Assembly: GCA_964483245.1 (NCBI GenBank)
Contig: CAZABP010000056.1
Location: 1 to 27,658 of the forward strand
Direction of reading: 5' to 3'
DNA from: CAZABP01 sp964483245
GTDB taxonomy: Bacteria > Planctomycetota > UBA1135 > UBA2386
Length of the DNA stretch: 27,658 bases
This document shows, piece by piece, positions 1-10,196 of this stretch (position 1 is its first letter; each line of letters opens with the position of its first letter). A program made the position numbers and the translations under genes. A model generated the notes under the pieces. The model had not been told where the DNA came from and did no database searches. It worked only from the letters and a program-made list of their open reading frames with translations.

Positions 1-41
1 TCAGATTCCATCTCTCCCGAAATGGGAGAGATGGAATCTGA
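1..41. repeat. Perfect 18-bp inverted repeat (REP-like hairpin)
   Basis: Positions 1-18 (TCAGATTCCATCTCTCCC) are the exact reverse complement of 24-41, around a five-base loop GAAAT. The right flank continues TCTGACCCCAAC, so the full palindrome probably extends left of the window with GTTGGGGTCAGA. It lies 8 bases beyond the stop codon of the response-regulator gene and could also end its transcription, though there is no T-run. The GGGGTCAGA edge resembles repetitive extragenic palindromes spread by REP-associated transposases; that link is from memory and not tested. Confidence 0.85.
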
Positions 42-49
42 CCCCAACC

Positions 50-1448
<1,399 letters not shown>

Positions 1449-1471
<23 letters not shown>

Positions 1472-1928
1472 GACGGCGGCAGCTGGCGCAGACCCCGAAC
1501 AGCTTCAGCGAATGACTCTCGATCAGGAATCCGCGGGCCCGCGCGGCGACCTCCTGGCGCGACTCCAGCTCGTCGTCGCGGAACTCCAGGATCGCACCGC
1601 ACTTCGTGCAGACCATGTGGTCGTGGTGCTCGTGGCCGATCACGTGCTCGAACTTGCGGCCGCCGTCGCCGGTGTCGAGACCTTCGACGATCCCGGCCGC
1701 CTCGAGCATGCCGAGGGTCCGGTAGACCGTGGCGCGCGAGACCGCCGAGTCGACGCGCTGGCACATCGCCAGCAGCTCCTCGGCGCTGAAGTGGTCGTGG
1801 CTGCGCAGCGCGGTGCGCGCGATCAGGCTGCGTTGCGTCGTCCAGCGGTAGCCGCGCTCGCGCAGCTTGCGTTCCACGAGCTTCAGCTCCTGGTCGAGCT
1901 CCGCCTGCGGCTCGCGACGCGCTGCCAT
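1449..1928 (-). CDS. Fur-family metal/peroxide-responsive repressor
   Basis: This is a 159-residue DNA-binding repressor of the Fur/PerR/Zur family, which senses iron, zinc or peroxide and dimerises on operator DNA. The N-terminal winged helix contains the recognition-helix signature RATVYRTLGMLEAAGIV. The C-terminal metal-binding part has the His-rich stretch HVIGHEHHDHMVC and two CxxC pairs (CTKC and CASC) typical of the structural zinc site. The start is ATG at 1928 (MAARREPQAELDQ); longer frames upstream run into purD. It starts 13 bases after the purD stop and its 3' end overlaps the response regulator, so the three are probably co-transcribed. The sequence does not separate Fur from PerR or Zur. 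Confidence 0.93.
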
Positions 1929-1941
1929 CAGCGATCCATGC

Positions 1942-3222
1942 TCAAGGCGTGCGCGGTGGCGGCAAGGCGATGTCCCGCCGGTAATGCATCCCCTGGAAGT
2001 CGATCCGCTCCAGCGCCGCATAGGCGCTGCGCCGCGCATCCTCCAGATCCCGTCCCAGCGCGCAGACCGACAACACGCGTCCCCCCGCCGTGACGATGTC
2101 CCCACCGCGGCGGGCGGTGCCGGAGTGGAACACCTGCAGGCTCGCGCCGGTCGTCACCGCGTCGAGGCCGTGGATCGGGAGGCCCTTGCGGTACTCGCCG
2201 GGGTATCCGGCGCTCGCCGCGACGACACACACGGCCGGACGTGGATCCCACTCCGGCGCCTCGAGCTCGTGCAGTGTGCCGTTCGCCGCGTGCTGCAGCA
2301 GCGGCACCAGATCGCTCGACAACCGCATCAGCAGCGGCTGGGTCTCCGGGTCGCCCAGCCGGCAGTTGAACTCCAAGACCCGTGGACCGGATGCCGTCAG
2401 CATCATCCCGGCGTACAGGAACCCGCGGAACGCGCGCCCTTCGCGGTTGAGGCCGTGGATCGTCGGCAGCAGCACCTGGTTCTCGATCTGCCGCAGCGTG
2501 CGCGCGCCGAGCCCCGGCACCGGACTGAACGCCCCCATCCCGCCGGTGTTCGGTCCCTTGTTGCCGTCGAACGCCGCCTTGTGATCGCGCGCCGGCTCGA
2601 GCGGCAGGATCGTCCGGCCGTCGGTCAGCGCAATCAGCGACAGCTCGGTCCCTTCGAGGAACTCCTCGACGACCAGCCGCCGGCCAGCCTCACCGAACCG
2701 CCCGAACTCCATGCTCTCGCGGATCGCGGCGACCGCTTCCTCCTTCTTGCGCGCGATCGTGACGCCCTTGCCGGCCGCGAGCCCCGAGGCCTTGATCACG
2801 ATCGGACCTTCCGCGCGGTTCTCGACGAACGCCAGCGCCTGCGCCGCGTCGTCGAAGATCCACGCCTGCGGCCCCGGGATCTTGTGCCGCCGGCACAGCT
2901 CGCGCGCATAGGCCTTGCTCCCTTCGACCTCCGCCGCGATCCGCGTCGGTCCGAACACCGGCAGCCGTGCCGCCTGGAACCGGTCGACGATGCCGGCACA
3001 CAGTGGGTCCTCCGGCCCGACCACCGTCAGCTCGATCCGCTCCGCCTGCGCAAAACGCAGCAGCCCGTCGAGGTCGTGAGCCGGGATGTCCACCAGCTCC
3101 GCCGTCGCCGCGATCCCGGCGTTCCCCGGCGCGCAGTAGACGCGCGTCACCAGCGGCGAGCGCGCGATCTTCCAGCACAGCGCGTGCTCGCGCCCGCCGC
3201 CGCCGACGACCAGGACCTTCAT
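1942..3222 (-). CDS. purD: Phosphoribosylamine-glycine ligase (GAR synthetase)
   Basis: This cytoplasmic enzyme performs the second step of de novo purine synthesis, joining glycine to 5-phosphoribosylamine with ATP. The 426-residue length is normal for the family. The N-terminus MKVLVVGGGGREHALCWK is diagnostic. The ATP-grasp region contains GPIVIKASGLAAGKGV, the family stretch NTGGMGAFSPVP and the metal-binding LEFNCRLGDPETQ. The start is ATG at 3222, because upstream in-frame sequence lacks PurD similarity. The gene sits 58 bases after the aldo/keto reductase and 13 bases before the fur-like gene. Confidence 0.97.
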   Translation of the reverse strand: MKVLVVGGGGREHALCWKIARSPLVTRVYCAPGNAGIAATAELVDIPAHDLDGLLRFAQAERIELTVVGPEDPLCAGIVDRFQAARLPVFGPTRIAAEVEGSKAYARELCRRHKIPGPQAWIFDDAAQALAFVENRAEGPIVIKASGLAAGKGVTIARKKEEAVAAIRESMEFGRFGEAGRRLVVEEFLEGTELSLIALTDGRTILPLEPARDHKAAFDGNKGPNTGGMGAFSPVPGLGARTLRQIENQVLLPTIHGLNREGRAFRGFLYAGMMLTASGPRVLEFNCRLGDPETQPLLMRLSSDLVPLLQHAANGTLHELEAPEWDPRPAVCVVAASAGYPGEYRKGLPIHGLDAVTTGASLQVFHSGTARRGGDIVTAGGRVLSVCALGRDLEDARRSAYAALERIDFQGMHYRRDIALPPPRTP

Positions 3223-3280
3223 GGCGCGCAGGATCCGGGCTGCCCGCTGCCGTTGCAAGCAGGCCGCGGCCCCCGCGCGT

Positions 3281-4240
3281 TCAAGCGCTCTGCGCCGGAA
3301 ACAGGTCGCCGAGTTCGGTCAGCGTGGCGGCATCCAGCCGCAGCTCCGCGGCGGCGAGGTTCTCGTCGAGCTGCTGTGCCGTCGTCGCGCCGACGATCAC
3401 GCTCGCGACTTCCGGCCGCGCGAGGCAGAACGCCAACGCGACGCGCGCCGGCGGCTGCCCGAGCCGCCCTGCCAGTGCCACGAACGCCTGCACCTGATCG
3501 AGCTGCTGCGGCGTCAGGAAGCGTTGGATGAACTGGTTGATCCGCGGGTCCGCCGCGCGTGAACCTGCCGGAGGCGGTTTGCCGGCGCGGTACTTGCCGG
3601 TCAACACGCCCTGCGCCAGCGGCGAGAACACGATCTGCCCGATCCCGTGCTGCGCCGCGACCGGGATCACCTCCGCCTCGATCGCGCGGTCGAGCAGGCT
3701 GTACGGCGGCTGGTTCGAGATCGGTGGATGCAGGCCGTGGCTGCGGCAGAACACCGCCGCTTCGGCGATCCGCGCCGCCGGCCAATGGCTGATCCCCCAG
3801 TAGAGGACCTTGCCCTGGCGGATCAGGTCGTCCATCGCCATCGCAGTCTCCGCGATCGGCGTGTCCGGATCGGCACGGTGGCACTGGTACAGATCGAGGT
3901 AGTCGACGCGCAGCCGCCGCAGACTTTGGTGCAGCGACTCGAAGATGTGCTTGCGCGACAGACCGCGGTCGTTGACGTCGTCGCTCATCGGGAAGAAGCA
4001 CTTGCTGGCGAGCACCAGCCGCTCGCGCCGCAAGCCGTCGATCGCGCGCCCGAGCGCGAGTTCCCCTTCGCCGCGGTTGTAGACGTCGGCGGTATCGAAC
4101 AGGTTGACGCCGGCCTCGAACGCGCGGTGGACCAGTGTGCGGCCGGCCTCTTCGGCGACCGCGTTGCCGATCGTCAACCAGGAACCGAGCGAGACGACGC
4201 TGACTTTGAGGCCGGAATGTCCGAGCCGCCGGTACTCCAT
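3281..4240 (-). CDS. Aldo/keto reductase, potassium-channel beta-subunit/YghZ-like
   Basis: This is a predicted NADPH-dependent carbonyl reductase of 319 residues with the usual (alpha/beta)8 barrel. The start MEYRRLGHSGLKVSVVSLG is typical. The catalytic tetrad is visible: Asp and Tyr in FDTADVYNRGEGE, Lys in LVLASK, His in LDLYQCHRAD. Cofactor-binding motifs YWGISHW, SNQPPYSLLDR and SPLAQGVLTGKY point to the Kv-beta-like branch. It begins 15 bases after the dnaK stop, so the two may share a transcript. The substrate cannot be read from sequence. Confidence 0.94.
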   Translation of the reverse strand: MEYRRLGHSGLKVSVVSLGSWLTIGNAVAEEAGRTLVHRAFEAGVNLFDTADVYNRGEGELALGRAIDGLRRERLVLASKCFFPMSDDVNDRGLSRKHIFESLHQSLRRLRVDYLDLYQCHRADPDTPIAETAMAMDDLIRQGKVLYWGISHWPAARIAEAAVFCRSHGLHPPISNQPPYSLLDRAIEAEVIPVAAQHGIGQIVFSPLAQGVLTGKYRAGKPPPAGSRAADPRINQFIQRFLTPQQLDQVQAFVALAGRLGQPPARVALAFCLARPEVASVIVGATTAQQLDENLAAAELRLDAATLTELGDLFPAQSA

Positions 4241-4255
4241 CCGGCGGAGGCTACT

Positions 4256-6190
4256 TCACTTCACCTCGAAGTCCGCGTCCTTGATGTCCTCGCCGCCCTG
4301 CCCGCTGCCGCGCTGGCCACCACCAGCCGTGCTGCCCGCGCCGGCCGCCGCACCCTGCTCGCCCGCCTCGCCGCCCTGATACAGGCTCTGCCCGATCCGG
4401 TGCATCGCCTGCTCGAGTTCGTCGTAGGCGCGCTGCAGTGCCGCCTTGTCCTCGCCCTGCATCGCGGTGCGCACGTCGGCGATCTTGCGCTCGACGTCCG
4501 CCTTGGCGGCCGCGTCGACCTTCTCGCCCTGCTCCTTCAGCGTCTTCTCGACGCCGTAGACGAGCCCGTCGGCGCGGTTGTGCAGATCGACGAACTCGCG
4601 CCGCGCCTTGTCCTCGCCGGCGTGCTGCTCCGCCTCGCGGCGCATCCGCTCGACCTCGTCCTTCGACAGACCGGACGACGTCTGGATCGTGACCTTCTGC
4701 ACCTTGCCGGTCCCCTTGTCTTTCGCCGAGACGTTCAGGATGCCGTTCGCGTCGATGTCGAACGTGACCTCGATCTGCGGCACGCCGCGCGGCGCCGGCG
4801 CGATCCCCTCGAGGCGGAAGCGGCCGAGCGTGCGGTTGTCCTTGGCGAACTCGCGCTCCCCTTGCAGCACGTGGATGTCGACCGCCGGCTGGCTGTCCGC
4901 CGCCGTGGAGAACACCTCCGACTTGCTGGTCGGGATCGTCGTGTTGCGCTCGACGAGCTTGGTCATGACGCCGCCGTAGCGGCCAGGCCCGAGCGTCTCG
5001 ATGCCGAGCGACAGCGGGGTGACGTCCAGCAGCACGACGCCGCCGACCTCGCGCGTCAGCACGCCGCCCTGGATCGCGGCGCCGACGCCGACGACTTCGT
5101 CCGGGTTGACCGAGCGGTTCGGCTCGCGGCGGAAGATCTCCTTGACCAGCGCCTGCACGCGCGGGACGCGCGTCGAGCCACCGACCAGGATCACCTCGTC
5201 GATCTTGCTCGGATCCAGCTTGGCGTCGGCGAGCGCCGCTTCGCACGGCTTGCGGCAGCGCTCGACCAGCGGCTCGATCAGCTGCTCGAACTTCGCCCGC
5301 GTCAGGTTCTCCGACAGGTGCTTCGGCCCGGTCGCATCCATCGTGATGAACGGCAGGTTGATCGTCGTCTGCTGCGCCGACGACAGCTCGATCTTCGCCT
5401 TCTCGGCCACCTCCTTGAGCCGCTGCAGCGCCATCTGGTCGTTGCGCAGGTCGATCGAGCTCTGCGCCTTGAACGCGTCGCACAGCCAGTTGATCACGAC
5501 CTGGTCGAAGTCGTCGCCGCCGAGGTGCGTGTCACCGTTGGTCGATTTGACCTCGAACACGCCGTCACCGACGTCGAGGATCGAGATGTCGAACGTGCCG
5601 CCGCCGAGGTCGAACACGGCGATGCGCTGGCTCTTGCCGGTGTGCTTCTTGTCGAGCCCGTAGGCGAGCGCCGCGGCGGTCGGCTCGTTGATGATCCGCT
5701 CGACCTTCAGCCCGGCGATCGTGCCGGCGTCCTTGGTCGCCTGCCGCTGCGAGTCGTTGAAGTAGGCCGGCACCGTGATCACGGCGCGGTCGACCTTCTC
5801 CCCGAGATACGCCTCAGCCGCTTCCTTCAGCGCGGTCAGGATCATTGCGGAGATCTCCGGCGGCGTGAACTGCTTGCCGTTGACCTCGACCTTGACCAGT
5901 TCCTCCGGTGCCCCGACGACCTTGTACGGCACCATCTTCTCCTCGGTCGCCACCTCGCTGTGGCGGCGCCCCATGAAGCGCTTGATCGAGTAGATCGTGT
6001 TCAGCGGGTTCGTGACCGCCTGCCGCTTCGCCGGTGCGCCGACCAACCGCTCACCGCTCTGCGTGAATGCGACGACCGACGGCGTGGTGCGGCTCCCTTC
6101 GAGGTTTGGGATGACGACCGGCTCGCCGCCTTCGATGACGGCGACGACCGAGTTCGTGGTGCCGAGGTCGATTCCGATGATCTTGGACAT
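4256..6190 (-). CDS. dnaK: Hsp70 chaperone DnaK
   Basis: This ATP-dependent Hsp70 chaperone has 644 residues, the standard length. It begins MSKIIGIDLGTTNSVVAV (phosphate loop 1), followed by VITVPAYFNDSQRQATKDAG, IINEPTAAALAYGLD, VFDLGGGTFDISIL and VILVGGSTRVPRVQ. The substrate-binding domain follows LLDVTPLSLGIETLGPG, and the tail is a Gly/Ala/Gln-rich linker ending in acidic DADFEVK. The start is ATG at 6190; the longer open frame upstream has no DnaK similarity. Neither grpE nor dnaJ is adjacent. A 192-base gap separates it from the MATE gene and should hold its promoter, but I see no CIRCE element there. Confidence 0.98.
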   Translation of the reverse strand: MSKIIGIDLGTTNSVVAVIEGGEPVVIPNLEGSRTTPSVVAFTQSGERLVGAPAKRQAVTNPLNTIYSIKRFMGRRHSEVATEEKMVPYKVVGAPEELVKVEVNGKQFTPPEISAMILTALKEAAEAYLGEKVDRAVITVPAYFNDSQRQATKDAGTIAGLKVERIINEPTAAALAYGLDKKHTGKSQRIAVFDLGGGTFDISILDVGDGVFEVKSTNGDTHLGGDDFDQVVINWLCDAFKAQSSIDLRNDQMALQRLKEVAEKAKIELSSAQQTTINLPFITMDATGPKHLSENLTRAKFEQLIEPLVERCRKPCEAALADAKLDPSKIDEVILVGGSTRVPRVQALVKEIFRREPNRSVNPDEVVGVGAAIQGGVLTREVGGVVLLDVTPLSLGIETLGPGRYGGVMTKLVERNTTIPTSKSEVFSTAADSQPAVDIHVLQGEREFAKDNRTLGRFRLEGIAPAPRGVPQIEVTFDIDANGILNVSAKDKGTGKVQKVTIQTSSGLSKDEVERMRREAEQHAGEDKARREFVDLHNRADGLVYGVEKTLKEQGEKVDAAAKADVERKIADVRTAMQGEDKAALQRAYDELEQAMHRIGQSLYQGGEAGEQGAAAGAGSTAGGGQRGSGQGGEDIKDADFEVK

Positions 6191-6356
6191 GAGTCTGTTC
6201 GGACTGGTGATGGTCGGGTGCCGGCGCCCTGCGCGGCGGCCTCGATCCGGCGCGACGGAACAAACTGCGTGCCGCTGGCCGACATGCGCCAACCCGTTGC
6301 ACCGCAGCGACTTCGAGCCGCTCGGCGCGCCGGCTGACACGCGCGGGACGCCATTC

Positions 6357-6385
6357 TGGCAGCCTGCCGAAACGGCAGCCTGTCA
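6357..6385 (-). terminator. Imperfect hairpin at the end of the MATE gene
   Basis: CTGCCG (6364-6369) and CGGCAG (6373-6378) pair around AAA. After one mismatch the stem continues for six more pairs, one of them a wobble, out to 6357 and 6385. It overlaps the MATE stop codon. There is no following T-run on the minus strand, so it is at best a weak or factor-assisted terminator. Confidence 0.4.
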
Positions 6386-7840
6386 GGCTGGCAGAGCACG
6401 CGGAGGCTCGGTCCAGTTCGTTCGGCGCAGGTAGAGCCCGTACGCCAGCAGCAGCAGCGCCTGCCCGACCACGAGCCAGGCCCAGCAGACAGCGAGCGGC
6501 GCCTGCGCCCAACCAGCCAGCAGCAGCACCGGGATCAGCAACCCGCCGAAGCCGACGAGGTCCAACACCATCGGCGCAACCATGCGCCCGGCGCCGTTGA
6601 CCGCGCCCGCCATCGCGATGCAGCAGGCCGCCGGCAGATGCTGCCAGGCGGCGAGTTGCAGGTACAGCCGGCCCTCCGCGAGCACGGCGACGCCGGGTGC
6701 CGCGATGAAGATCTGGATCCACGCATCCGCGAACAGGACCAGCAACAGGATCGCGAACACTGCGAACAGCCCCGCCTGGATCACGGTCATGCGCGCCGCC
6801 CGCTGCGCCTCCGCATGCCTGCCGGCTCCGATCAGGTGCCCGACCACCGTCGTCCCGGCGGTCGCGAAACCGAGCGTCGAGAACAACACCGTGGTGTCGA
6901 GCCGCATCGTGACGCCGAGCGCCGCCAGCGCGGCGTCCCCGGACGAATCGTGAGCGACCCGGTTGACCGCGACCACGAGCAGCGCGCGCACGAGCATCTG
7001 CAATGTCTGCGGCACCGCGAGCCGCAGCGCAGACCCGAACTCGTCGCCGATGCGATCCCCATCCCGCTCGAGCCGCAGCGGATGCGTCGGCCGCCGCAGC
7101 CACCACAACCCCGGCAGCACCGCGACGAAGCGCCCGAGCACGGATGCCCAGGCCGCACCGACCGGCCCATAGGCCGGGATCCCGGCCGCATCCCAGCCGA
7201 ACATCAGCACGACGTCGAGCAGCAGGTTCAGCACGTTCGCCAGCACCAGCAGCGCGACCGGCATCACGATCTCGCCCGCGGCGCGCATGACCGTCGTGAC
7301 CTGCATCAGCGCGAACATCGTGAATGCACCGAGCTGGCTGACCAGCAGGTAGTCGATCCCGTAGCCGGACGCCGCCGCGCCGATGTCCCCCTGGATCGCG
7401 ATGCTCGGCTCGACCAGCAGGCCGCCGAGACCCCCGATCCCGAGCCCGAGGGCCAGCATCCAGAGCTGTGAGCGGCGCGCCAGCGCGCGCGCGCCGGCGA
7501 GGTCGCCGGCTCCCAGCCGGCGGCTCAGCATCGACAACGTCGCCACCGTGATGCCGTTGCCGAGCAGCATCGGCAGGAAGTTGATCGTCGTCGCGGCGTG
7601 CACGCCGGCGACCGCATCCGGGCCGAACCTGCCGACCAGCAGCAGATCGACGAGGTTGATCGCCGCATGCGCGAACAGCGCCAGCGCGGCCGGGAGCCCC
7701 AGGCGCAGGACCGAGTACCACAGCGGCTCGCTCTGGATCCGATCGTGCCAGGTGTCCGCGCCCGGGCCCGTCGCCGCGCCGGCGCCAGCCGGCGTGGAGA
7801 CCACAGTCGCGGAGTCCGGCTCGCGGTGCGTGCCGGTCAC
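6383..7840 (-). CDS. MATE-family multidrug/Na+ antiporter-like membrane protein
   Basis: This is a 485-residue integral inner-membrane protein of the MATE (NorM/DinF-like) family, which exports drugs or metabolites in exchange for Na+ or H+. After about 35 hydrophilic residues, LPAALALFAHAAINLVDLLLV starts two pseudo-symmetric halves that together give about twelve hydrophobic helices. The first half includes MLSRRLGAGDLAGARALARR and the second VVGHLIGAGRHAEAQRAAR, the repeated cytosolic loop signature of the family. The start is GTG at 7840, three bases after the amidohydrolase stop, implying co-transcription with that gene. The substrate is unknown. Confidence 0.92.
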   Translation of the reverse strand: MTGTHREPDSATVVSTPAGAGAATGPGADTWHDRIQSEPLWYSVLRLGLPAALALFAHAAINLVDLLLVGRFGPDAVAGVHAATTINFLPMLLGNGITVATLSMLSRRLGAGDLAGARALARRSQLWMLALGLGIGGLGGLLVEPSIAIQGDIGAAASGYGIDYLLVSQLGAFTMFALMQVTTVMRAAGEIVMPVALLVLANVLNLLLDVVLMFGWDAAGIPAYGPVGAAWASVLGRFVAVLPGLWWLRRPTHPLRLERDGDRIGDEFGSALRLAVPQTLQMLVRALLVVAVNRVAHDSSGDAALAALGVTMRLDTTVLFSTLGFATAGTTVVGHLIGAGRHAEAQRAARMTVIQAGLFAVFAILLLVLFADAWIQIFIAAPGVAVLAEGRLYLQLAAWQHLPAACCIAMAGAVNGAGRMVAPMVLDLVGFGGLLIPVLLLAGWAQAPLAVCWAWLVVGQALLLLAYGLYLRRTNWTEPPRALPA

Positions 7841-7843
7841 GCG

Positions 7844-9298
7844 CTACCGGGCGGAGCTGCGCGCATCGCGCACGATCTCGCGCACCTGCTGCACGAGCGT
7901 CGGACCGTGGTAGACCCAGCCGCCCTTGATCGTCCACTGCACGCCACCGGTCGGGACGCTCTTGCCGTCCACACAGACGTCGCAGCCGGTCGGATAGAGG
8001 CACTTCAGGTTCTGCAGCGGATTCCCGCGCACGACGATCAGATCGGCGCGCAACCCGGGTTGGATCCGGCCGAACTCCTGCTCCATGCCGAGCACGCGCG
8101 CGCCGTTCCAGGTCGCGTGGCAGATGACCTCGAGCGGATGGAACCCCGCCTCGTGGTGCAGCTCCAGCTCGCGGATCAGACCGAATCCGTACAGCAGATA
8201 GATGTAGCCCGCGTCCTCGCCGGTCGTGATCGTCCCGCCGAGGTCGGCGAAGCGCCGCAGCGCCCCCATCCAGATCCGGTAGTTCTCCTTCCAGTAGACC
8301 TCGTCGGTCGTCGTCCAGCCGACGAAGTAGCTGCCGTGGTGCTCGAGGTTCGGCGCGAAGAACCGCTCCAGCGCGGGGTGCAGGAAGTCGCGGAACTCCG
8401 GCTTCGTCTGCGCGCGCTGCAGGTCCCGGCTCGCCTCGTAGACCGCCAGCGTCGGGCTCCACGCCACGCCTCGGTCGACCAGCTCGGCGAGCACGAGGTC
8501 GAGCTTCTCCGGGTCCGCCTCACGCCACAGCCTGCCAGCCCAGCGGAAGCGGTCCACTTCGTTGCTGTACGAGAACTCCGGTGGGAACTGCTGCACACCG
8601 TTCAGCGCGGCATCCGGGATCCCGTACCAGTGCTCGATGCTGGTGAGGCCGCCGCGCGCGTAGTCGAGCGCATCGCTCGGGCCGACCCCGATGTGCGCCG
8701 TGGTGCGCAGACCGGTGTTGCGTGCCTCGTTCAGGATCGCGCCCAGGATCGGCTGCGGATAGCTGGAGTTCGACCAGAGCTTGATCCCGTCCGCGCCGGA
8801 ACTCTGGATCGCGCGCACGCGCGTGCGCGCCGCCTCCTCCGTCTCGGCCGGTCCGAAACCCTGGTACAGCAGCACGTGCGGCGCGGCCAGCTCGCCACTG
8901 GCGCTGCGCTGGCGGATCCGCAGCGAACGGCCGAGCGTGCTGCCGACGTCGCGGACGGTGGTGATCCCGCAGGCGAGCCACAGCGCGAGCTGGTACTCCA
9001 TCGGCATCACGACGCCGGCTTGCGCCTCCTGCAGGTGCGCATGCGTGTTGACGAGGCCGGGCAGCACGTAGCAGCCGGTCCCGTCGACGACCGCCGCGGC
9101 GGCGCCTTCGAGCTTGGAAACGATGCGCCCGTCGCGCACGTGGACGTCGGTCGGGCCGTATGCCGGCGAACCGTCGCCCGGCACGACATGCGCATTGCGG
9201 ATCGTCAACGTCGCCGGACGCTTGCCGTGCAGCGACGGATCCTGCGCGAGCAGCAGCGGCATGGCGAACGAAAACGCTGCGAGGAGCGGCCGGAGCAT
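7844..9298 (-). CDS. Secreted metal-dependent amidohydrolase, imidazolonepropionase/prolidase-like
   Basis: This is a predicted exported hydrolase of 484 residues. Residues 1-18 (MLRPLLAAFSFAMPLLLAQD) look like a signal peptide. The amidohydrolase barrel follows: metal-binding HAH at 86-88 (GLVNTHAHLQ), K173 in GIKLW as the likely carboxylated lysine, H202 (TTAHIG), H223 (TSIEHWYG) and a late Asp in TTGEDAGYIY. C-terminal beta-sandwich strands (LRADLIVVRGNP) close the fold. The start is ATG at 9298, chosen for the signal peptide; the much longer open frame upstream is antisense to the methyltransferase gene. Family members cleave dipeptides or cyclic amides; the substrate here is not known. 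Confidence 0.92.
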   Translation of the reverse strand: MLRPLLAAFSFAMPLLLAQDPSLHGKRPATLTIRNAHVVPGDGSPAYGPTDVHVRDGRIVSKLEGAAAAVVDGTGCYVLPGLVNTHAHLQEAQAGVVMPMEYQLALWLACGITTVRDVGSTLGRSLRIRQRSASGELAAPHVLLYQGFGPAETEEAARTRVRAIQSSGADGIKLWSNSSYPQPILGAILNEARNTGLRTTAHIGVGPSDALDYARGGLTSIEHWYGIPDAALNGVQQFPPEFSYSNEVDRFRWAGRLWREADPEKLDLVLAELVDRGVAWSPTLAVYEASRDLQRAQTKPEFRDFLHPALERFFAPNLEHHGSYFVGWTTTDEVYWKENYRIWMGALRRFADLGGTITTGEDAGYIYLLYGFGLIRELELHHEAGFHPLEVICHATWNGARVLGMEQEFGRIQPGLRADLIVVRGNPLQNLKCLYPTGCDVCVDGKSVPTGGVQWTIKGGWVYHGPTLVQQVREIVRDARSSAR

Positions 9299-9370
9299 CG
9301 CCGGAGCATACGAGGGCCGGCGCGCCGCACGCTGGAGTCGTGCTGCGCGATCCGCTACACCCCCCGCCCC

Positions 9371-10192
9371 ATGCCGCGCGCCGCCAAGCCGACCCGACGC
9401 ACTGCCGACCGCCACGAGCTGTACCAGCGCAGCGTCCAGGCGGTCGAAGGGGACACGCGCTGGCTGGCGCGGTACTTCCGCAAGCGCACCGGCCGCACGG
9501 CGCGGATCCTGCGCGAGGACTTCTGCGGGACGTTCGCGCTCGCCTGCGAGTGGGTGCGCCTGCACCGCGAGAACCGCGCCGTCGGCGTCGACCTGCACGG
9601 GCCGACGCTGGCCTGGGGCCGCAAGCACAACCTGGCGCAGCTGGACGAGGCACAGCGCGCGCGGGTGCGGGTGCTCCGCGCCGACGTGCGCAGCGCGCCC
9701 GGGCCGAAGGCGGACCTGACCGTCGCGATGAACTTCAGCTACTCCGTGTTCAAGACCCGCGACGACCTGCGCGCGTATCTGCGGGCGGCGCGGCGGGGGC
9801 TGCGGCCAGGCGGGCTGTTCCTGCTGGACGCTTGGGGTGGCAGCGACGTGCAGAAGGAGCTGCGCGAGAACCGCCGCTGCAGCGGGTTCACGTACGTCTG
9901 GGACCAGGCGAGCTTCGATCCGGTCAGCCACGACATCGTCTGCAAGATCCACTACCGGTTCGACGACGGGACCTGGTTGCGCAATGCGTTCGTCTACGAG
10001 TGGCGGCTGTGGACGCTGCCGGAGCTGCGCGAGCTGATGGCGGAGGCCGGCTTCGCCGACGTGCGCGTGCTGTGGGAAGGGACCGACCAGCAGACGTTGC
10101 GCGGCAACGGGATCTATCGTGAGATCCGCCGCGGCGAAGCCGACCCGGCCTGGATCGCATACGTGGTCGGCACGAACCCCGGGCGGCGGTGA
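9371..10192 (+). CDS. Class I SAM-dependent methyltransferase
   Basis: This is a 273-residue Rossmann-fold methyltransferase. The SAM-binding motif I is ILREDFCGTFALACEW, with the acidic ribose contact in AVGVDLHGPTLAWG and motif III-like LRPGGLFLLDAWGG. The central NFSYSVFKTRDDLRAYL region and a C-terminal beta-rich part (FVYEWRLWTLPELRELM) complete the fold. The start is ATG at 9371 (MPRAAKPTRRTADRHELYQ). Only four bases separate its stop from the next start, so it is probably translated with the saccharopine-dehydrogenase-like gene. It is transcribed divergently from the amidohydrolase across 72 bases. The methyl acceptor is unknown. Confidence 0.9.
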   Translation: MPRAAKPTRRTADRHELYQRSVQAVEGDTRWLARYFRKRTGRTARILREDFCGTFALACEWVRLHRENRAVGVDLHGPTLAWGRKHNLAQLDEAQRARVRVLRADVRSAPGPKADLTVAMNFSYSVFKTRDDLRAYLRAARRGLRPGGLFLLDAWGGSDVQKELRENRRCSGFTYVWDQASFDPVSHDIVCKIHYRFDDGTWLRNAFVYEWRLWTLPELRELMAEAGFADVRVLWEGTDQQTLRGNGIYREIRRGEADPAWIAYVVGTNPGRR

Positions 10193-10196
10193 CTCC

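Noticed and set aside
1867..3531. 554-codon plus-strand open frame
   Set aside because: It is antisense to purD, which is unmistakable. No ribosome site or domain.
3647..6337. 896-codon plus-strand open frame
   Set aside because: It lies antisense to the aldo/keto reductase and dnaK. The translation is Arg/Asp/Leu-rich without domains, a typical shadow in high-GC DNA.
6191..6382. CIRCE (HrcA) operator upstream of dnaK
   Set aside because: No TTAGCACTC-N9-GAGTGCTAA or close variant was found.
6051..8462. 803-codon minus-strand open frame across MATE and the dnaK start
   Set aside because: It is out of frame with three well-supported genes and has a low-complexity translation.
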